Counted from the first letter of the stretch, positions 53,484-61,906 are shown. The stretch: DNA of 64,000 nt from JAHEJJ01 sp965212205 (GCA_965212205.1 CBDBUX010000011.1:310001-374000), one strand, 5' to 3'. The notes: a model not told the origin generated them from the letters alone. Translations and numbers: made by a program.

Positions 53484-54169
53484 TGAGCAAGCTGTTTACG
53501 CTACTTCAGATCAATGATTCTATGTTCCCGATCGGGAGTTTTACTCAATCCTACGGACTGGAGTCTTATGTAAACGATGATATTGTCTCAGACAATGAAA
53601 GCGCAGCGAAGTATACAGAATTGATGCTAACGCACAACATATTCTACAATGATGCTGCCTTTCTGAACAGAGCCTGGCATTTTGCTGATGAAAAAGATGC
53701 ATGGAAACAGTTACGAGAATTGGATGAGATGGTAACCGCCTTAAAGGCACCATCAGAAATTAGCAGTGCCAGTAAAAAACTTGGCATCCGTTTTCTTAAG
53801 CTTACTCTTGAATTGGACAAAAAACCACTGTGCAAGAAATATCTCAATGCAATCCAAAAGAACACCCTATTTGGCCATTATTCCATTGCTTTCGGATTGT
53901 ACGCGAAGGAATCGGGGATTTCAAGAACAAACACCCTAACGGCCTTTTACTATAATTCTATCAACGGTATTGTAACCAATTGTGCGAAAATGGTGCCTAT
54001 AAGTCAGACCTATGCCCAAAAGATTTTGCACGATCTGCAGGATACAGTAGCCGATCTGGTAAAAAAACAAAACAGAATGCCCGAAGACAAATTAGGATTG
54101 TGCTGTATCGGACAGGAGATTAAATGCATGCAGCACGAAAAACAGTACAGCAGAATTTATATATCATAA
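53483..54169 (+). CDS. ureF: urease accessory protein UreF
   Basis: A 228-residue, all-helical cytoplasmic protein that gates GTP hydrolysis by UreG in the UreD-UreF-UreG complex on apo-urease. Typical features: LLQINDSMFPIGSFTQSYGLE at the start, NTLFGHYSIAFGLYAKESGI and the end ISQTYAQKILHDL. It is coupled to ureE by a one-base overlap, and ureG follows after 7 bases. Confidence 0.92.
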   Translation: MSKLFTLLQINDSMFPIGSFTQSYGLESYVNDDIVSDNESAAKYTELMLTHNIFYNDAAFLNRAWHFADEKDAWKQLRELDEMVTALKAPSEISSASKKLGIRFLKLTLELDKKPLCKKYLNAIQKNTLFGHYSIAFGLYAKESGISRTNTLTAFYYNSINGIVTNCAKMVPISQTYAQKILHDLQDTVADLVKKQNRMPEDKLGLCCIGQEIKCMQHEKQYSRIYIS

Positions 54170-54176
54170 AAACTAT

Positions 54177-54787
54177 ATGGAGAACTATGTGAAAATAGGA
54201 GTTGCAGGCCCGGTAGGATCTGGTAAAACAGCTTTAATTGAAGCCCTCACCAGGGTCATGAGCGATGATTACAGTATTTGTGTGGTTACCAATGACATCT
54301 ATACCAAAGAAGATGCGGAGTACATGATTAAGAATTCCAAACTGCCCAAGGGCAGGATAGCCGGTGTGGAAACAGGTGGGTGCCCTCATACCGCTATACG
54401 CGAAGATGCCTCAATGAATATCGAAGCTGTGGAAGATCTGGTTAAAACTACATCCCGATACAGAATTAGTCTTTATTGAGAGTGGTGGAGATAATCTGTC
54501 TGCTACTTTCAGTCCGGACCTGGCCGATGTAACGATTTTCGTAATTGATGTGTCGGAGGGAGAAAAAATTCCCAGAAAAGGTGGTCCGGGCATCACGCGT
54601 TCCGACCTCTTGCTTATTAATAAAATAGACCTGGCACCCTATGTAGGTGCAAGTCTGGATGTGATGGAAAGCGATACGAGGAAAATGAGAGGCGAGAAGC
54701 CTTATTTAAAATCTAACCTGAAGACGCTTGAAGGCCTGGATGACATCATCGGCTGGATAAAAAAAATATGCTTTACTCGAGGAATAA
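54177..54787 (+). pseudogene. ureG: urease accessory GTPase UreG, broken by two apparent one-base insertions
   Basis: UreG couples GTP hydrolysis to nickel delivery. The first frame gives GVAGPVGSGKTALIEAL (P-loop), VTNDIYTKEDAEY and the metal-binding GGCPHTAIR (Cys-Pro-His), then leaves the family at about 54449 and stops at 54479. One frame on, HPDTELVFIESGGDNLSATF, DVSEGEKIPRKGGPGITRSDLL and NKIDLAPYVGA continue UreG. At the A8 run 54759-54766 a second shift is needed; removing one A gives the proper end (GWIKKYALLEE, stop 54785-54787). With both bases removed the protein is 202 residues, the normal length, and its stop overlaps the ureD ATG by one base (TAATG), like ureE-ureF. Read errors are as likely as true damage. 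Confidence 0.8.
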
Positions 54788-55698
54788 TGATAAACAAGGA
54801 CAATTCAATACACTCTGTAATAAAGATCAGTTGTGTCAGGGAAGGGGAGAAGACCTTGCTGAAAGACGGTCTTTTCGATATTCCATACAAGGTAGTTCAC
54901 TACGGATCTAAACTACTCAGCAATCATTTGGAATTGATGATGATGTGTGCTTCGCCGGGGATTATGGACGGCGATTTTTTGGACATTTCTATCGATTGCC
55001 AGGAGGGTAGTGAAATGCTGCTTTTTAGTCAATCGTATAATAAGTTGCATCCGATGAAAAAAGGAGCCTCGCAACATATGAAGATATCTGTAGAGAAAGA
55101 TGCCATTTTTCAATATATCCCTCACCCTGCTATACCGTTTAAGGAATCGATATTCAACATATTTAATGAAGCACATGTAGAAGCTTCTGGTCATCTGCTG
55201 CTGGCCGATATCATCAGCGGGGGTCGCATTCATTCTGATGAAAAGTTCGAATTCACCAGGATTCACAGCAGATCGAAAATACACTACGACAAGAAATTGA
55301 TATTGTACGATAATCAGCTCCTGGATCCGGCAAAGCAAAACCTGGAAGACATGTTCTTCTTCGAAGGATTTTCACATCAGGCGACCTTGATTGTCGTATC
55401 TGAACATGCCACTGAAATAAAAAATGAAATGGATGAAATGTTCAAGGAACAGTTCACGGATCTGAAGTACGGTTATACATTATGCAATGACAAAGCAATT
55501 ATGCTCAGGGCCCTGGGGACAAGTGGCGACGCGATGTATAAATGGCTCACAAACATAGGGGATATGTGCAGAAGCTATATCAATTTTAAAAAGAAAGAAG
55601 CAGCCGCCAATGAAATTTTGGAAGAGAGCAAGAAAGTAAAGGTCAAAGCAATTCAACGTAAAAAAAAGGAAAAGAAACTGATTAAAACAACCAGGTAG
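54787..55698 (+). CDS. ureD: urease accessory protein UreD (UreH)
   Basis: A 303-residue scaffold that binds apo-urease and receives UreF-UreG. The start at 54787 (MINKDNSIHSVIKISC) is chosen because it overlaps the corrected ureG stop. The frame is also open upstream, which gives a false UreG-UreD fusion. Family features: VVHYGSKLLSNHLELMMMCASPGIMDGD (quoted as the core), LFSQSYNKLHPMKKG, YIPHPAIPF and LADIISGGRI. The C-terminus has an unusual Lys-rich tail of about 40 residues. hypA follows after 39 bases. Confidence 0.88.
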   Translation: MINKDNSIHSVIKISCVREGEKTLLKDGLFDIPYKVVHYGSKLLSNHLELMMMCASPGIMDGDFLDISIDCQEGSEMLLFSQSYNKLHPMKKGASQHMKISVEKDAIFQYIPHPAIPFKESIFNIFNEAHVEASGHLLLADIISGGRIHSDEKFEFTRIHSRSKIHYDKKLILYDNQLLDPAKQNLEDMFFFEGFSHQATLIVVSEHATEIKNEMDEMFKEQFTDLKYGYTLCNDKAIMLRALGTSGDAMYKWLTNIGDMCRSYINFKKKEAAANEILEESKKVKVKAIQRKKKEKKLIKTTR

Positions 55699-55737
55699 GC
55701 CTTAGACACCATGGAACATTAATATTTGAAAGGAATA

Positions 55738-56082
55738 ATGCACGAGGTAGCCATCATTAAAAATATCGTCCAAAGTCTGGAAGACAATTATGAAGACAGG
55801 ATGGATTCTATTGTCTCTGTGGAAATTGAAGCCGGACTATTGAGCAACGTGCAACCCATTCTGATCCAAAACGCTTATGAAGCTCTGATCCTGGATGAAC
55901 CCAAATTGGCCAACGTTGAACTGAAAGTGAAGCAATTATCAATTATTGCTCATTGCACGCATTGTGACAAAGACTTCGAGGTAGTGCGGCATAAGTTCGT
56001 CTGCGAATGTGGTGAACCTACCAAGGAGATTATACAAGGAGATGAATTGAGAATTAGCAAAGTAGCATTTAAAAAATCATAG
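55738..56082 (+). CDS. hypA: nickel metallochaperone HypA
   Basis: 114 residues from ATG 55738, because HypA needs Met1-His2-Glu3 as nickel ligands (MHEVAII) and an AAAGGAA site lies just upstream. The zinc site has two pairs, Cys73-x2-Cys76 and Cys89-x-Cys91. HypA normally serves NiFe hydrogenase and, in Helicobacter, also urease. No hydrogenase or other hyp genes are in the window, and the gene sits between ureD and hypB, so here it is likely a urease nickel donor. Confidence 0.93.
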   Translation: MHEVAIIKNIVQSLEDNYEDRMDSIVSVEIEAGLLSNVQPILIQNAYEALILDEPKLANVELKVKQLSIIAHCTHCDKDFEVVRHKFVCECGEPTKEIIQGDELRISKVAFKKS

Positions 56083-56085
56083 GAA

Positions 56086-56805
56086 ATGACAAACAAACCA
56101 AAAAGCAATGAAATGCCAGTGGGATCGATCCAGAGTGAGCATACAAACCTCAATCTGTTAAAAGCGAATGATTTTGTTGCCAAAGCGATAAAAGAAAGGA
56201 TCCCGCATCCCTTAGTGATCAATTTGTGTTCTTCTCCAGGGAGCGGAAAAACAACTCTTTTACAGGAAACAGGCCGGCGTTTGAAGGACAAGCTGAAAAT
56301 ATCTGTCTTGGTCGGCGACCCGGAAACTGATCGCGACGCTGTGAGGTTAAAGGAAGTAGGCATAGAGGCTTTACAGATCGTTACTGGCGGCATGTGCCAT
56401 ATTGAAGCTCAGATGATCTACCAGGCCCTGGACCATATTAACCTGGAAGGTGTAGATCTGCTGATCATTGAAAATGTGGGTAATCTGGTCTGCCCGGCGG
56501 CATTCAACTTAGGCGAAGATTACCGGGTTACCCTTCTGGCTAGCACAGAGGGTGACGACAAACCGAAAAAATATCCGCGTATGTTCCTGACCAGCGAACT
56601 CATGCTGATCTCAAAATCAGACCTGCTTCCCTATGTACCTTTTTCTACAGACAACGCCGTAAAAGATGCCCGGGAAGTAAATCCCGATATAGAATCGATA
56701 TCCGTGAGTTCTATCAATGGGCAAGGTATGGACGAATGGTGTAACTGGCTATTGAAAAAAGTAGAAGAGAAAAAAAGCAAGAAAGTACAACAAGTCCAGA
56801 TATAA
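56086..56805 (+). CDS. hypB: nickel-handling GTPase HypB
   Basis: A 239-residue SIMIBI-class GTPase that works with HypA. P-loop LCSSPGSGKTTLLQ (48-60), metal site GGMCHIEAQM (Cys104-His105), ENVGNLVCPAAFNLGE and the guanine motif SKSDLLPY. The N-terminus lacks the CxxCGC and His-rich nickel-storage segments of some HypB. It begins 3 bases after hypA, so the two are coupled. It is related to UreG, which explains the similar folds in one operon. Confidence 0.94.
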   Translation: MTNKPKSNEMPVGSIQSEHTNLNLLKANDFVAKAIKERIPHPLVINLCSSPGSGKTTLLQETGRRLKDKLKISVLVGDPETDRDAVRLKEVGIEALQIVTGGMCHIEAQMIYQALDHINLEGVDLLIIENVGNLVCPAAFNLGEDYRVTLLASTEGDDKPKKYPRMFLTSELMLISKSDLLPYVPFSTDNAVKDAREVNPDIESISVSSINGQGMDEWCNWLLKKVEEKKSKKVQQVQI

Positions 56806-56829
56806 CAGTTAAACTAAAATTTGGGTGCT

Positions 56830-57996
56830 ATGCGTATAATGAATAAATCTAAAACTACTAAGAGATCAATACTTGCATTGGTTGCCATTCTTTACTGCGG
56901 ATATGGGATGTGGGCGCAGGATGATGATGCTTCAACCGAACCAAATGGATTTAGCTATGTCCCCGATATCAATTTGTATCTAAGAAGTTCCCTGGAGGTA
57001 CCGATTGCAGATTCAAGTGAATCAGGAATTAAACTAAACGAAGCTCGCTTTGAAATACAAGGCAGCATCATACCAGACCTTTCATATAGGGTGAGATTCC
57101 ATCTTGGTCGTACTTCAGCACAGGCAAGCCTGGACAATTCACCGGGATCAATAGACATTGCCGCCGTGAATTACCAGTTTGGTGCGGAAAAGAAATACTC
57201 CTTACTGGTAGGGAAACAAGCCGCATTTGTAGGTAGTTGGGAATTTGAGAAGAATCCGACCTTTGAATACCAGTATAGCGAATTTGTGAATCAGCAGACC
57301 AATATTTTCCTGCTGGCAATTAAATTAGGTTATCAGATAAATGAGAAGCATTCGCTCCATTTGCAAGTGCACAATACGTTAGACGACACTTTCGCGGGAC
57401 ACCATAGCGGTTTTGGCTATGATACCAATGGTTTCGAGGCAAGTGAGCTACCTCTCGGTGTATACTTCACATGGCAGGGAAGCATTTTTGGTGATAAGAT
57501 CAAAACTTTTTGGAGTTACAATGTTTCCCAGTTTGCCAAAGGGGAGATGAATAACCAGATCGCCCTGGGTAACAAATTGGTCCTTCCAAAATTTGAGACG
57601 TATTTAGATCTTTCATACGCCAATTATCCTGTTGATTACCCCGGCATAGCTTCTCAAAGCATCAATTCATTTACGGGAGATACTGTATTTGCTCAGGATG
57701 CGGATTACCTGACCGCCATTCTTAGACTGGATTACAATTTTGCAGGTAAATGGTATGTGACAGCAAAAGGTTTTTATGAGAAGTCTAAAATCAAGGATGA
57801 GGATTTTGACAGAAAAAACCTGGGTGGCCTCGTTGGTTTGGAATTCAAGCCCTTTCCGAGCCAGGACATGAAATTTTTCACCTATTATTTTGCGAATGGA
57901 CAGGATGTAAATTTCGGCGGTTTGAGTTCAAGCCCAGATCAGCAATTGTTTGCGGTGGGTGTTCTCTACTTTCTGAATGCACTTAAATCGAAATGA
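56830..57996 (+). CDS. OprO/OprP-like outer-membrane porin
   Basis: About 388 residues from ATG 56830; ATG 56839 is an alternative and the frame opens at a TTG at 56821. A signal peptide (SILALVAILYCGYGMWAQ) is followed by a beta-barrel of alternating strands: LYLRSSLEVPI, LNEARFEIQGSIIPDLSYRVRFHLG, YSLLVGKQAAFVGSWEFEKNPTFEYQYS, and the final LFAVGVLYFLNALKSK. This is the pattern of the phosphate-selective porin O/P family. It lies 24 bases after hypB and overlaps the next gene, so it belongs to the urease operon. It may let urea, nickel or bicarbonate pass the outer membrane; that is inference. Confidence 0.8.
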   Translation: MRIMNKSKTTKRSILALVAILYCGYGMWAQDDDASTEPNGFSYVPDINLYLRSSLEVPIADSSESGIKLNEARFEIQGSIIPDLSYRVRFHLGRTSAQASLDNSPGSIDIAAVNYQFGAEKKYSLLVGKQAAFVGSWEFEKNPTFEYQYSEFVNQQTNIFLLAIKLGYQINEKHSLHLQVHNTLDDTFAGHHSGFGYDTNGFEASELPLGVYFTWQGSIFGDKIKTFWSYNVSQFAKGEMNNQIALGNKLVLPKFETYLDLSYANYPVDYPGIASQSINSFTGDTVFAQDADYLTAILRLDYNFAGKWYVTAKGFYEKSKIKDEDFDRKNLGGLVGLEFKPFPSQDMKFFTYYFANGQDVNFGGLSSSPDQQLFAVGVLYFLNALKSK

Positions 57997-58046
57997 ATTC
58001 TGAACCATTAGTTCGTGATTCTGATAACAATATTAAATTTAGAAAT

Positions 58047-59627
58047 ATGACTAGTAAAAAATATTTGGGAATATCGTTCTTAAACTTATCAATAGTTATA
58101 ACATTCATATTTGGCTTTGTTGTTCGTGGTTTAGCCCAGGAAGTCAACCCTGTAAACAGCAACTATATTATAAGTCAGGGTGTATCACCCAGAGTACTTG
58201 ATTTTGCCGCAAACGCCGCTTTGCAAGATGGCCGATTTACAGAAAATGTTACACTGGCTGTTACATTAAATGGACAGGAAGAAGAATATCAATTCCAATC
58301 CATTTATGATCCGGCTTATGCCCATGGGATGGACATGCGCTTTGTGCTAGATGGTAGAAAGGCCTCTAAAAAGGATATCAAATTTCTCACAGAGATCATT
58401 AAAAGCCAACATCATTTCAGCAGATTGGTAGAACAATATCTCTATGACGAAAGCACTTTAAACCTCATAAAAAATGAGAATGGTGTGGTGGTTTTCGAGT
58501 TCTATTACCGCAAAGTTGCTGTAGACCCCAGTATGAAGCATATAAAAAGGCTCAAGGGATATGTTCATTTTCTAAATGGGGAATTGGACTATGTAGAATT
58601 AGTGAATATAAAACCTCTTAAAAAGGGAGTAAAAGAATACAGCCGTAAGGTATATTTCAAGAGAGCTCCTGATGGGGGAGGGCACTTTGTCATCCGGGTA
58701 AAAGAGATATTTGACATAGAAAAGGGCAAGATTAAAGGCCAATTAACAGCCGAGACTACGACCATAGAATACGCTAATAATCAGGGAGATGTATTATATA
58801 CCCAGGAGGATGAAATGACCGGTCTATTCGAGGAACAGGATACTTTGTCTGTAAAATTAGGGGGCGTGCTGCCATTTTTCGGTAAACCGGCTACCAAACT
58901 GGGTTATCAATTACCCAGACCTGTTGGAATTAGCGTATTGACACACTTACAAGAGCAACAATTGCAATTCACGGGCTTGTCAATAGGATTTAATGGAGGA
59001 GATTTGATACCGCTTAACGATATATTTCTCCTGGAGGAATCCAGTTTAACCCAATCTACAGTGGCCTTCTCGCTGAAAGGTGATGTCTGGGTATTTCCTT
59101 TTTTAAATGTGATGTTCATAGCAGGCAGAGCAGAAAACAGCGTAAATGGGGATCTTGTTCTCACAGATGAGATTAAAACACTACTGGGTCTCCTAGGTCA
59201 GGACGTACCTGATGCTATCAATATTGTTACCGATGTTACTGCCGATCTTCTTGGGGGAGGTGCAACCCTGGCGGGAGGCATTGATGATTTCAATTTAAGC
59301 TTGAGTTACCAGCTCATGTTTGCAACGGTATCCGCAGTTAATACAACAACAAAGGCCGAAGTAGTGACTGCCCTGGTTGGATATATGCTGCCTTTTGGAA
59401 TGAATATTATGGCCGGAACCCAGGGTCAGTTTTACGAACCTGGCATTGGAGGCTCTATTGATTTCGAGGACGGTGGGAACATTGATTTTCTGGTTGATTT
59501 TGAACCCCGGAGATGGAACTTTTTTGGAGGGATCTACAAGGGCTTTGCAAAGCATTGGGAAATAACACTACAGGTAGGTATCGGGCCAAGGAGTTCTCTG
59601 TCAGCATTACTCGGCTATAGGTTCTGA
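58047..59627 (+). CDS. outer-membrane protein of unknown function at the end of the urease operon
   Basis: 526 residues from ATG 58047, which gives a signal peptide (SKKYLGISFLNLSIVITFIFG... ending GLAQ). An upstream in-frame ATG at 57993 overlaps the porin stop (ATGA) and would add 18 polar residues. The N-terminal half is soluble-looking, with charged strands (RKVYFKRAPDGGGHFVIRVKE). The second half has the alternating pattern of a beta-barrel and ends in Tyr-Arg-Phe (LLGYRF). No family is recognised. Its place after the porin suggests a role in the envelope part of the urease system. Confidence 0.6.
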   Translation: MTSKKYLGISFLNLSIVITFIFGFVVRGLAQEVNPVNSNYIISQGVSPRVLDFAANAALQDGRFTENVTLAVTLNGQEEEYQFQSIYDPAYAHGMDMRFVLDGRKASKKDIKFLTEIIKSQHHFSRLVEQYLYDESTLNLIKNENGVVVFEFYYRKVAVDPSMKHIKRLKGYVHFLNGELDYVELVNIKPLKKGVKEYSRKVYFKRAPDGGGHFVIRVKEIFDIEKGKIKGQLTAETTTIEYANNQGDVLYTQEDEMTGLFEEQDTLSVKLGGVLPFFGKPATKLGYQLPRPVGISVLTHLQEQQLQFTGLSIGFNGGDLIPLNDIFLLEESSLTQSTVAFSLKGDVWVFPFLNVMFIAGRAENSVNGDLVLTDEIKTLLGLLGQDVPDAINIVTDVTADLLGGGATLAGGIDDFNLSLSYQLMFATVSAVNTTTKAEVVTALVGYMLPFGMNIMAGTQGQFYEPGIGGSIDFEDGGNIDFLVDFEPRRWNFFGGIYKGFAKHWEITLQVGIGPRSSLSALLGYRF

Positions 59628-59845
59628 TTTGTCGTATCGGCCAATCCATTCATACAGTATTATGAGAATTATTAATGGCCGGACACAGTAGCTCAGCACT
59701 GTTCCCATCTATTAAAAGATAGAAAGTACTGCTTTCAAAAAGGCGGGGCTAAGTGCCCCCTCCCCTCAGTAACAAGATAAATGAAGTAAAAGTTTATTGC
59801 TTGCAGTACGTAGATATTTTTGTGTTATCCGCTTTATTCTTTAAT

Positions 59846-61429
59846 TCAGGCCAGTTTTAAATCAGCTTTCTCCAACCCTTCAATCATATGATCAACCAGC
59901 GAATTTTGCCCCTTCAGTGTAATACTTATAATATAGCGGCCTCTGGTTTCAAAATCCGGTCGAATGGTCAACAAATCTTTAACTTCTTTCTTTGCCTCAA
60001 TCTTTTTCCCTAATTGGGCATAGTTGATAGCACGATGCAGAGGGGTCCATAAAAGCCCTGGAATATGATTTTTCTTTGCTTCTTCTAAAGCACGTGAGTA
60101 ATCTTTTTGCTGGTAATAGTAGGTGGCTCGATAGATGTAAAAATAATCCGGTATATTAAGATTATTTTCAAATACTTCATCCAGCAGCTTCATGCCAATC
60201 TTCCACTGACCAAACCGGCAGGCGACCCAGGCCATGGCCCCTAACCTATGTGGAGTTTTAGCCAATATATCTTTGTATTTCTCAAGAAGCTGCATGAATC
60301 TTTCATTTTCGCCAAAATAGAAGCACTTATTTGCGAAGGCAGTTATTATTTGATGGCTATTTGGTTCCAGTAAATAGGCTTTTTCAGCATGGTATCCAAG
60401 ATTTTTATATGCTTCATCGGCACCAGGATAGTCCAGTACATAAACAATAGCAAATATCTCCGAAGCCATACTATTTATGATGGCAGAATTGGGTTCAAGT
60501 TCCAAGGCCTTGAATACTGACTTTTGAAAGTCAATTGCCACTTCTTCGGATAAGGCGTAAGTATAATGATAGAACTTTAATATCAGATCTTGTTCTAATA
60601 GTGAATCAGGTCTGTCGCGCCCTAATAACCGTTGCCGTTTTATGTTAATACGACCATATGCAGAACCTATATTGTTGGCTATCTTTATTGATATTTTTTC
60701 GACAGTATTAAAGAGGTTATTCTCTTCCTTATTAAACTTGAATTTATCTGCCCATAACTGGGAGTTATCCGATACATCGATCAGTTTATACCTGAATAAT
60801 ATCTGTTCACCAATATCCTGGATGCCTCCTCCTATCAGGTAACTAATATCCTTTTGCCTTACCTTCTTAAGGAACTCATCATCAAATTGTATTTGGGCCG
60901 CAACTAAATTTATTCCGACGATGGTGAAATCATCAAATTTTGTAAGAGTTTCCGATAATTCCTGTGAAAAACCGGTGGCTAAATAATCAAATTCAGGTTT
61001 TTCAGAAAAGTTCTTAAAGGGCAATACAGCAATTTTAGGTTTTCCTTTTGCCCGAGCGACATTTTTTTTGATCGACTTAACCCCTTTTTCGGATTTGTTG
61101 CTGGAGATGCGAGGTATATAGCGCCCCTTCGGGATTTCAATAATTAAGGGATCGTTTTTACCTGCATCGAGATAATATAACCTGAGCTGCCGTCTTAAGC
61201 GACCTGCATGTATTCGCACTAATGAGTTTTGGTCCGGGTCAAAATCCTCATCCCTCCCGAATACATCCGTTGCAATAGAATATCCCTTTATACGATTACT
61301 TCTGCCTGCTATATGTTCGGTTACCAAGTAGGTCAGCATGGAGCACAACATGGTCTTTTTTGCAAACTCCTGACTGCCGCAAATTCTTTCCATCTGTTTA
61401 TGAACGCTGGCTGAATCGATTTCTTCCAT
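59846..61429 (-). CDS. winged-helix regulator with FlgO-like and TPR domains (adenylate-cyclase-associated type)
   Basis: 527 residues. The N-terminal part (about 1-110) has the wHTH-like pattern known from many so-called adenylate cyclases (LVTEHIAGRSNRIKGYSIA, DVFGRDEDFDPDQNSLVRIH, AGRLRRQLRLYYLDAG, IEIPKGRYIP). A FlgO-like domain follows (about 130-255: KIAVLPFKNFSEKPEFDYLA, GFSQELSETLTKFDDFTIVG). The C-terminal half is a run of TPR-like helices. No cyclase catalytic domain or membrane helix is present, so it is more likely a soluble DNA-binding regulator. It faces the urease operon, and a 20-bp element 41 bases upstream of its start repeats the one before ureA, which suggests control of both genes. 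Confidence 0.75.
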   Translation of the reverse strand: MEEIDSASVHKQMERICGSQEFAKKTMLCSMLTYLVTEHIAGRSNRIKGYSIATDVFGRDEDFDPDQNSLVRIHAGRLRRQLRLYYLDAGKNDPLIIEIPKGRYIPRISSNKSEKGVKSIKKNVARAKGKPKIAVLPFKNFSEKPEFDYLATGFSQELSETLTKFDDFTIVGINLVAAQIQFDDEFLKKVRQKDISYLIGGGIQDIGEQILFRYKLIDVSDNSQLWADKFKFNKEENNLFNTVEKISIKIANNIGSAYGRINIKRQRLLGRDRPDSLLEQDLILKFYHYTYALSEEVAIDFQKSVFKALELEPNSAIINSMASEIFAIVYVLDYPGADEAYKNLGYHAEKAYLLEPNSHQIITAFANKCFYFGENERFMQLLEKYKDILAKTPHRLGAMAWVACRFGQWKIGMKLLDEVFENNLNIPDYFYIYRATYYYQQKDYSRALEEAKKNHIPGLLWTPLHRAINYAQLGKKIEAKKEVKDLLTIRPDFETRGRYIISITLKGQNSLVDHMIEGLEKADLKLA

Positions 61430-61469
61430 AGCTATAAAATACTGAAAATCAATACTATAAGTGGTTTGG

Positions 61470-61489
61470 TTTCACTGTGAAACACTGTA
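61470..61489 (+). promoter_or_regulatory. candidate urease-regulon operator, copy 2 (upstream of the regulator gene)
   Basis: TTTCACTGTGAAACACTGTA, with palindrome TTTCAC-T-GTGAAA and direct repeat CACTGT-GAAA-CACTGT (10-base period). It differs from 50162-50181 only at positions 7 and 17, which are the same position in each half of the direct repeat. It lies between the regulator gene (minus strand) and a small plus-strand gene and could act on both. Confidence 0.65.
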
Positions 61490-61556
61490 ATATGCTGGCA
61501 TTAAATCTTATATTTTGCGATCTTATGATCAACAACCTGAAAGTATAAAAAAATTA

Positions 61557-61808
61557 ATGGATGACCAATTAAAACCGGAGTGGACTGATGAGCTTTATAA
61601 TGACTTTCCGGAGCACAAAAGCGCCATAGATAATCTCCTTATGACCACTGAACATTTTAATGATTTGGCAAGGGATTATTACAATTGTAAATCAACTATT
61701 CAGCAGCTCTCCAATAAAGAAACTTTGAAGAAATTGAACGATTATAATATTACATTGAATGTCCTCAGGGCTGAGCTTGTGGAATTGCTGGCGAGTACAA
61801 AAAAATAA
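61557..61808 (+). CDS. small helical protein of unknown function
   Basis: 83 residues from ATG 61557; a TTG 14 codons upstream in frame is possible. Composition is polar and helical (KPEWTDELYNDFPEHKSAID, TTEHFNDLARDYYNCKS, LNVLRAELVELLAS), like a small coiled-coil or helical-hairpin protein, with one Cys. No family recognised. It is divergent from the regulator and shares with it the region holding the 20-bp element. The efflux gene starts 98 bases further on. Confidence 0.55.
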   Translation: MDDQLKPEWTDELYNDFPEHKSAIDNLLMTTEHFNDLARDYYNCKSTIQQLSNKETLKKLNDYNITLNVLRAELVELLASTKK

Positions 61809-61861
61809 GTTTGTTACCGCTCAAATCGCGAGGCAATTTATCATAAAACTGATGTAATTAT

Positions 61862-61876
61862 ATGATGATTCATCAT
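61862..61876. promoter_or_regulatory. 15-bp palindrome in the leader of the TolC-fusion gene
   Basis: ATGATGA-T-TCATCAT, a 7-1-7 inverted repeat, 30 bases before the start codon of the efflux gene. It could be an operator of a dimeric regulator or a small mRNA hairpin. Confidence 0.35.
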
Positions 61877-61906
61877 TTCAGTGATTAGTTAAATAAGATC
61901 AACCGG

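Noticed and set aside
54550..55698. A natural UreG-UreD fusion protein of 382 residues
   Set aside because: The joint reading depends on an A8 run. With one A fewer, UreG ends at the expected residues and its stop overlaps a good ureD start (TAATG). The fusion is most likely an artefact.
59744..59758. A terminator after the urease operon (GGGGC...GCCCC)
   Set aside because: The stem is only five pairs and no T-run follows, so it cannot be called.
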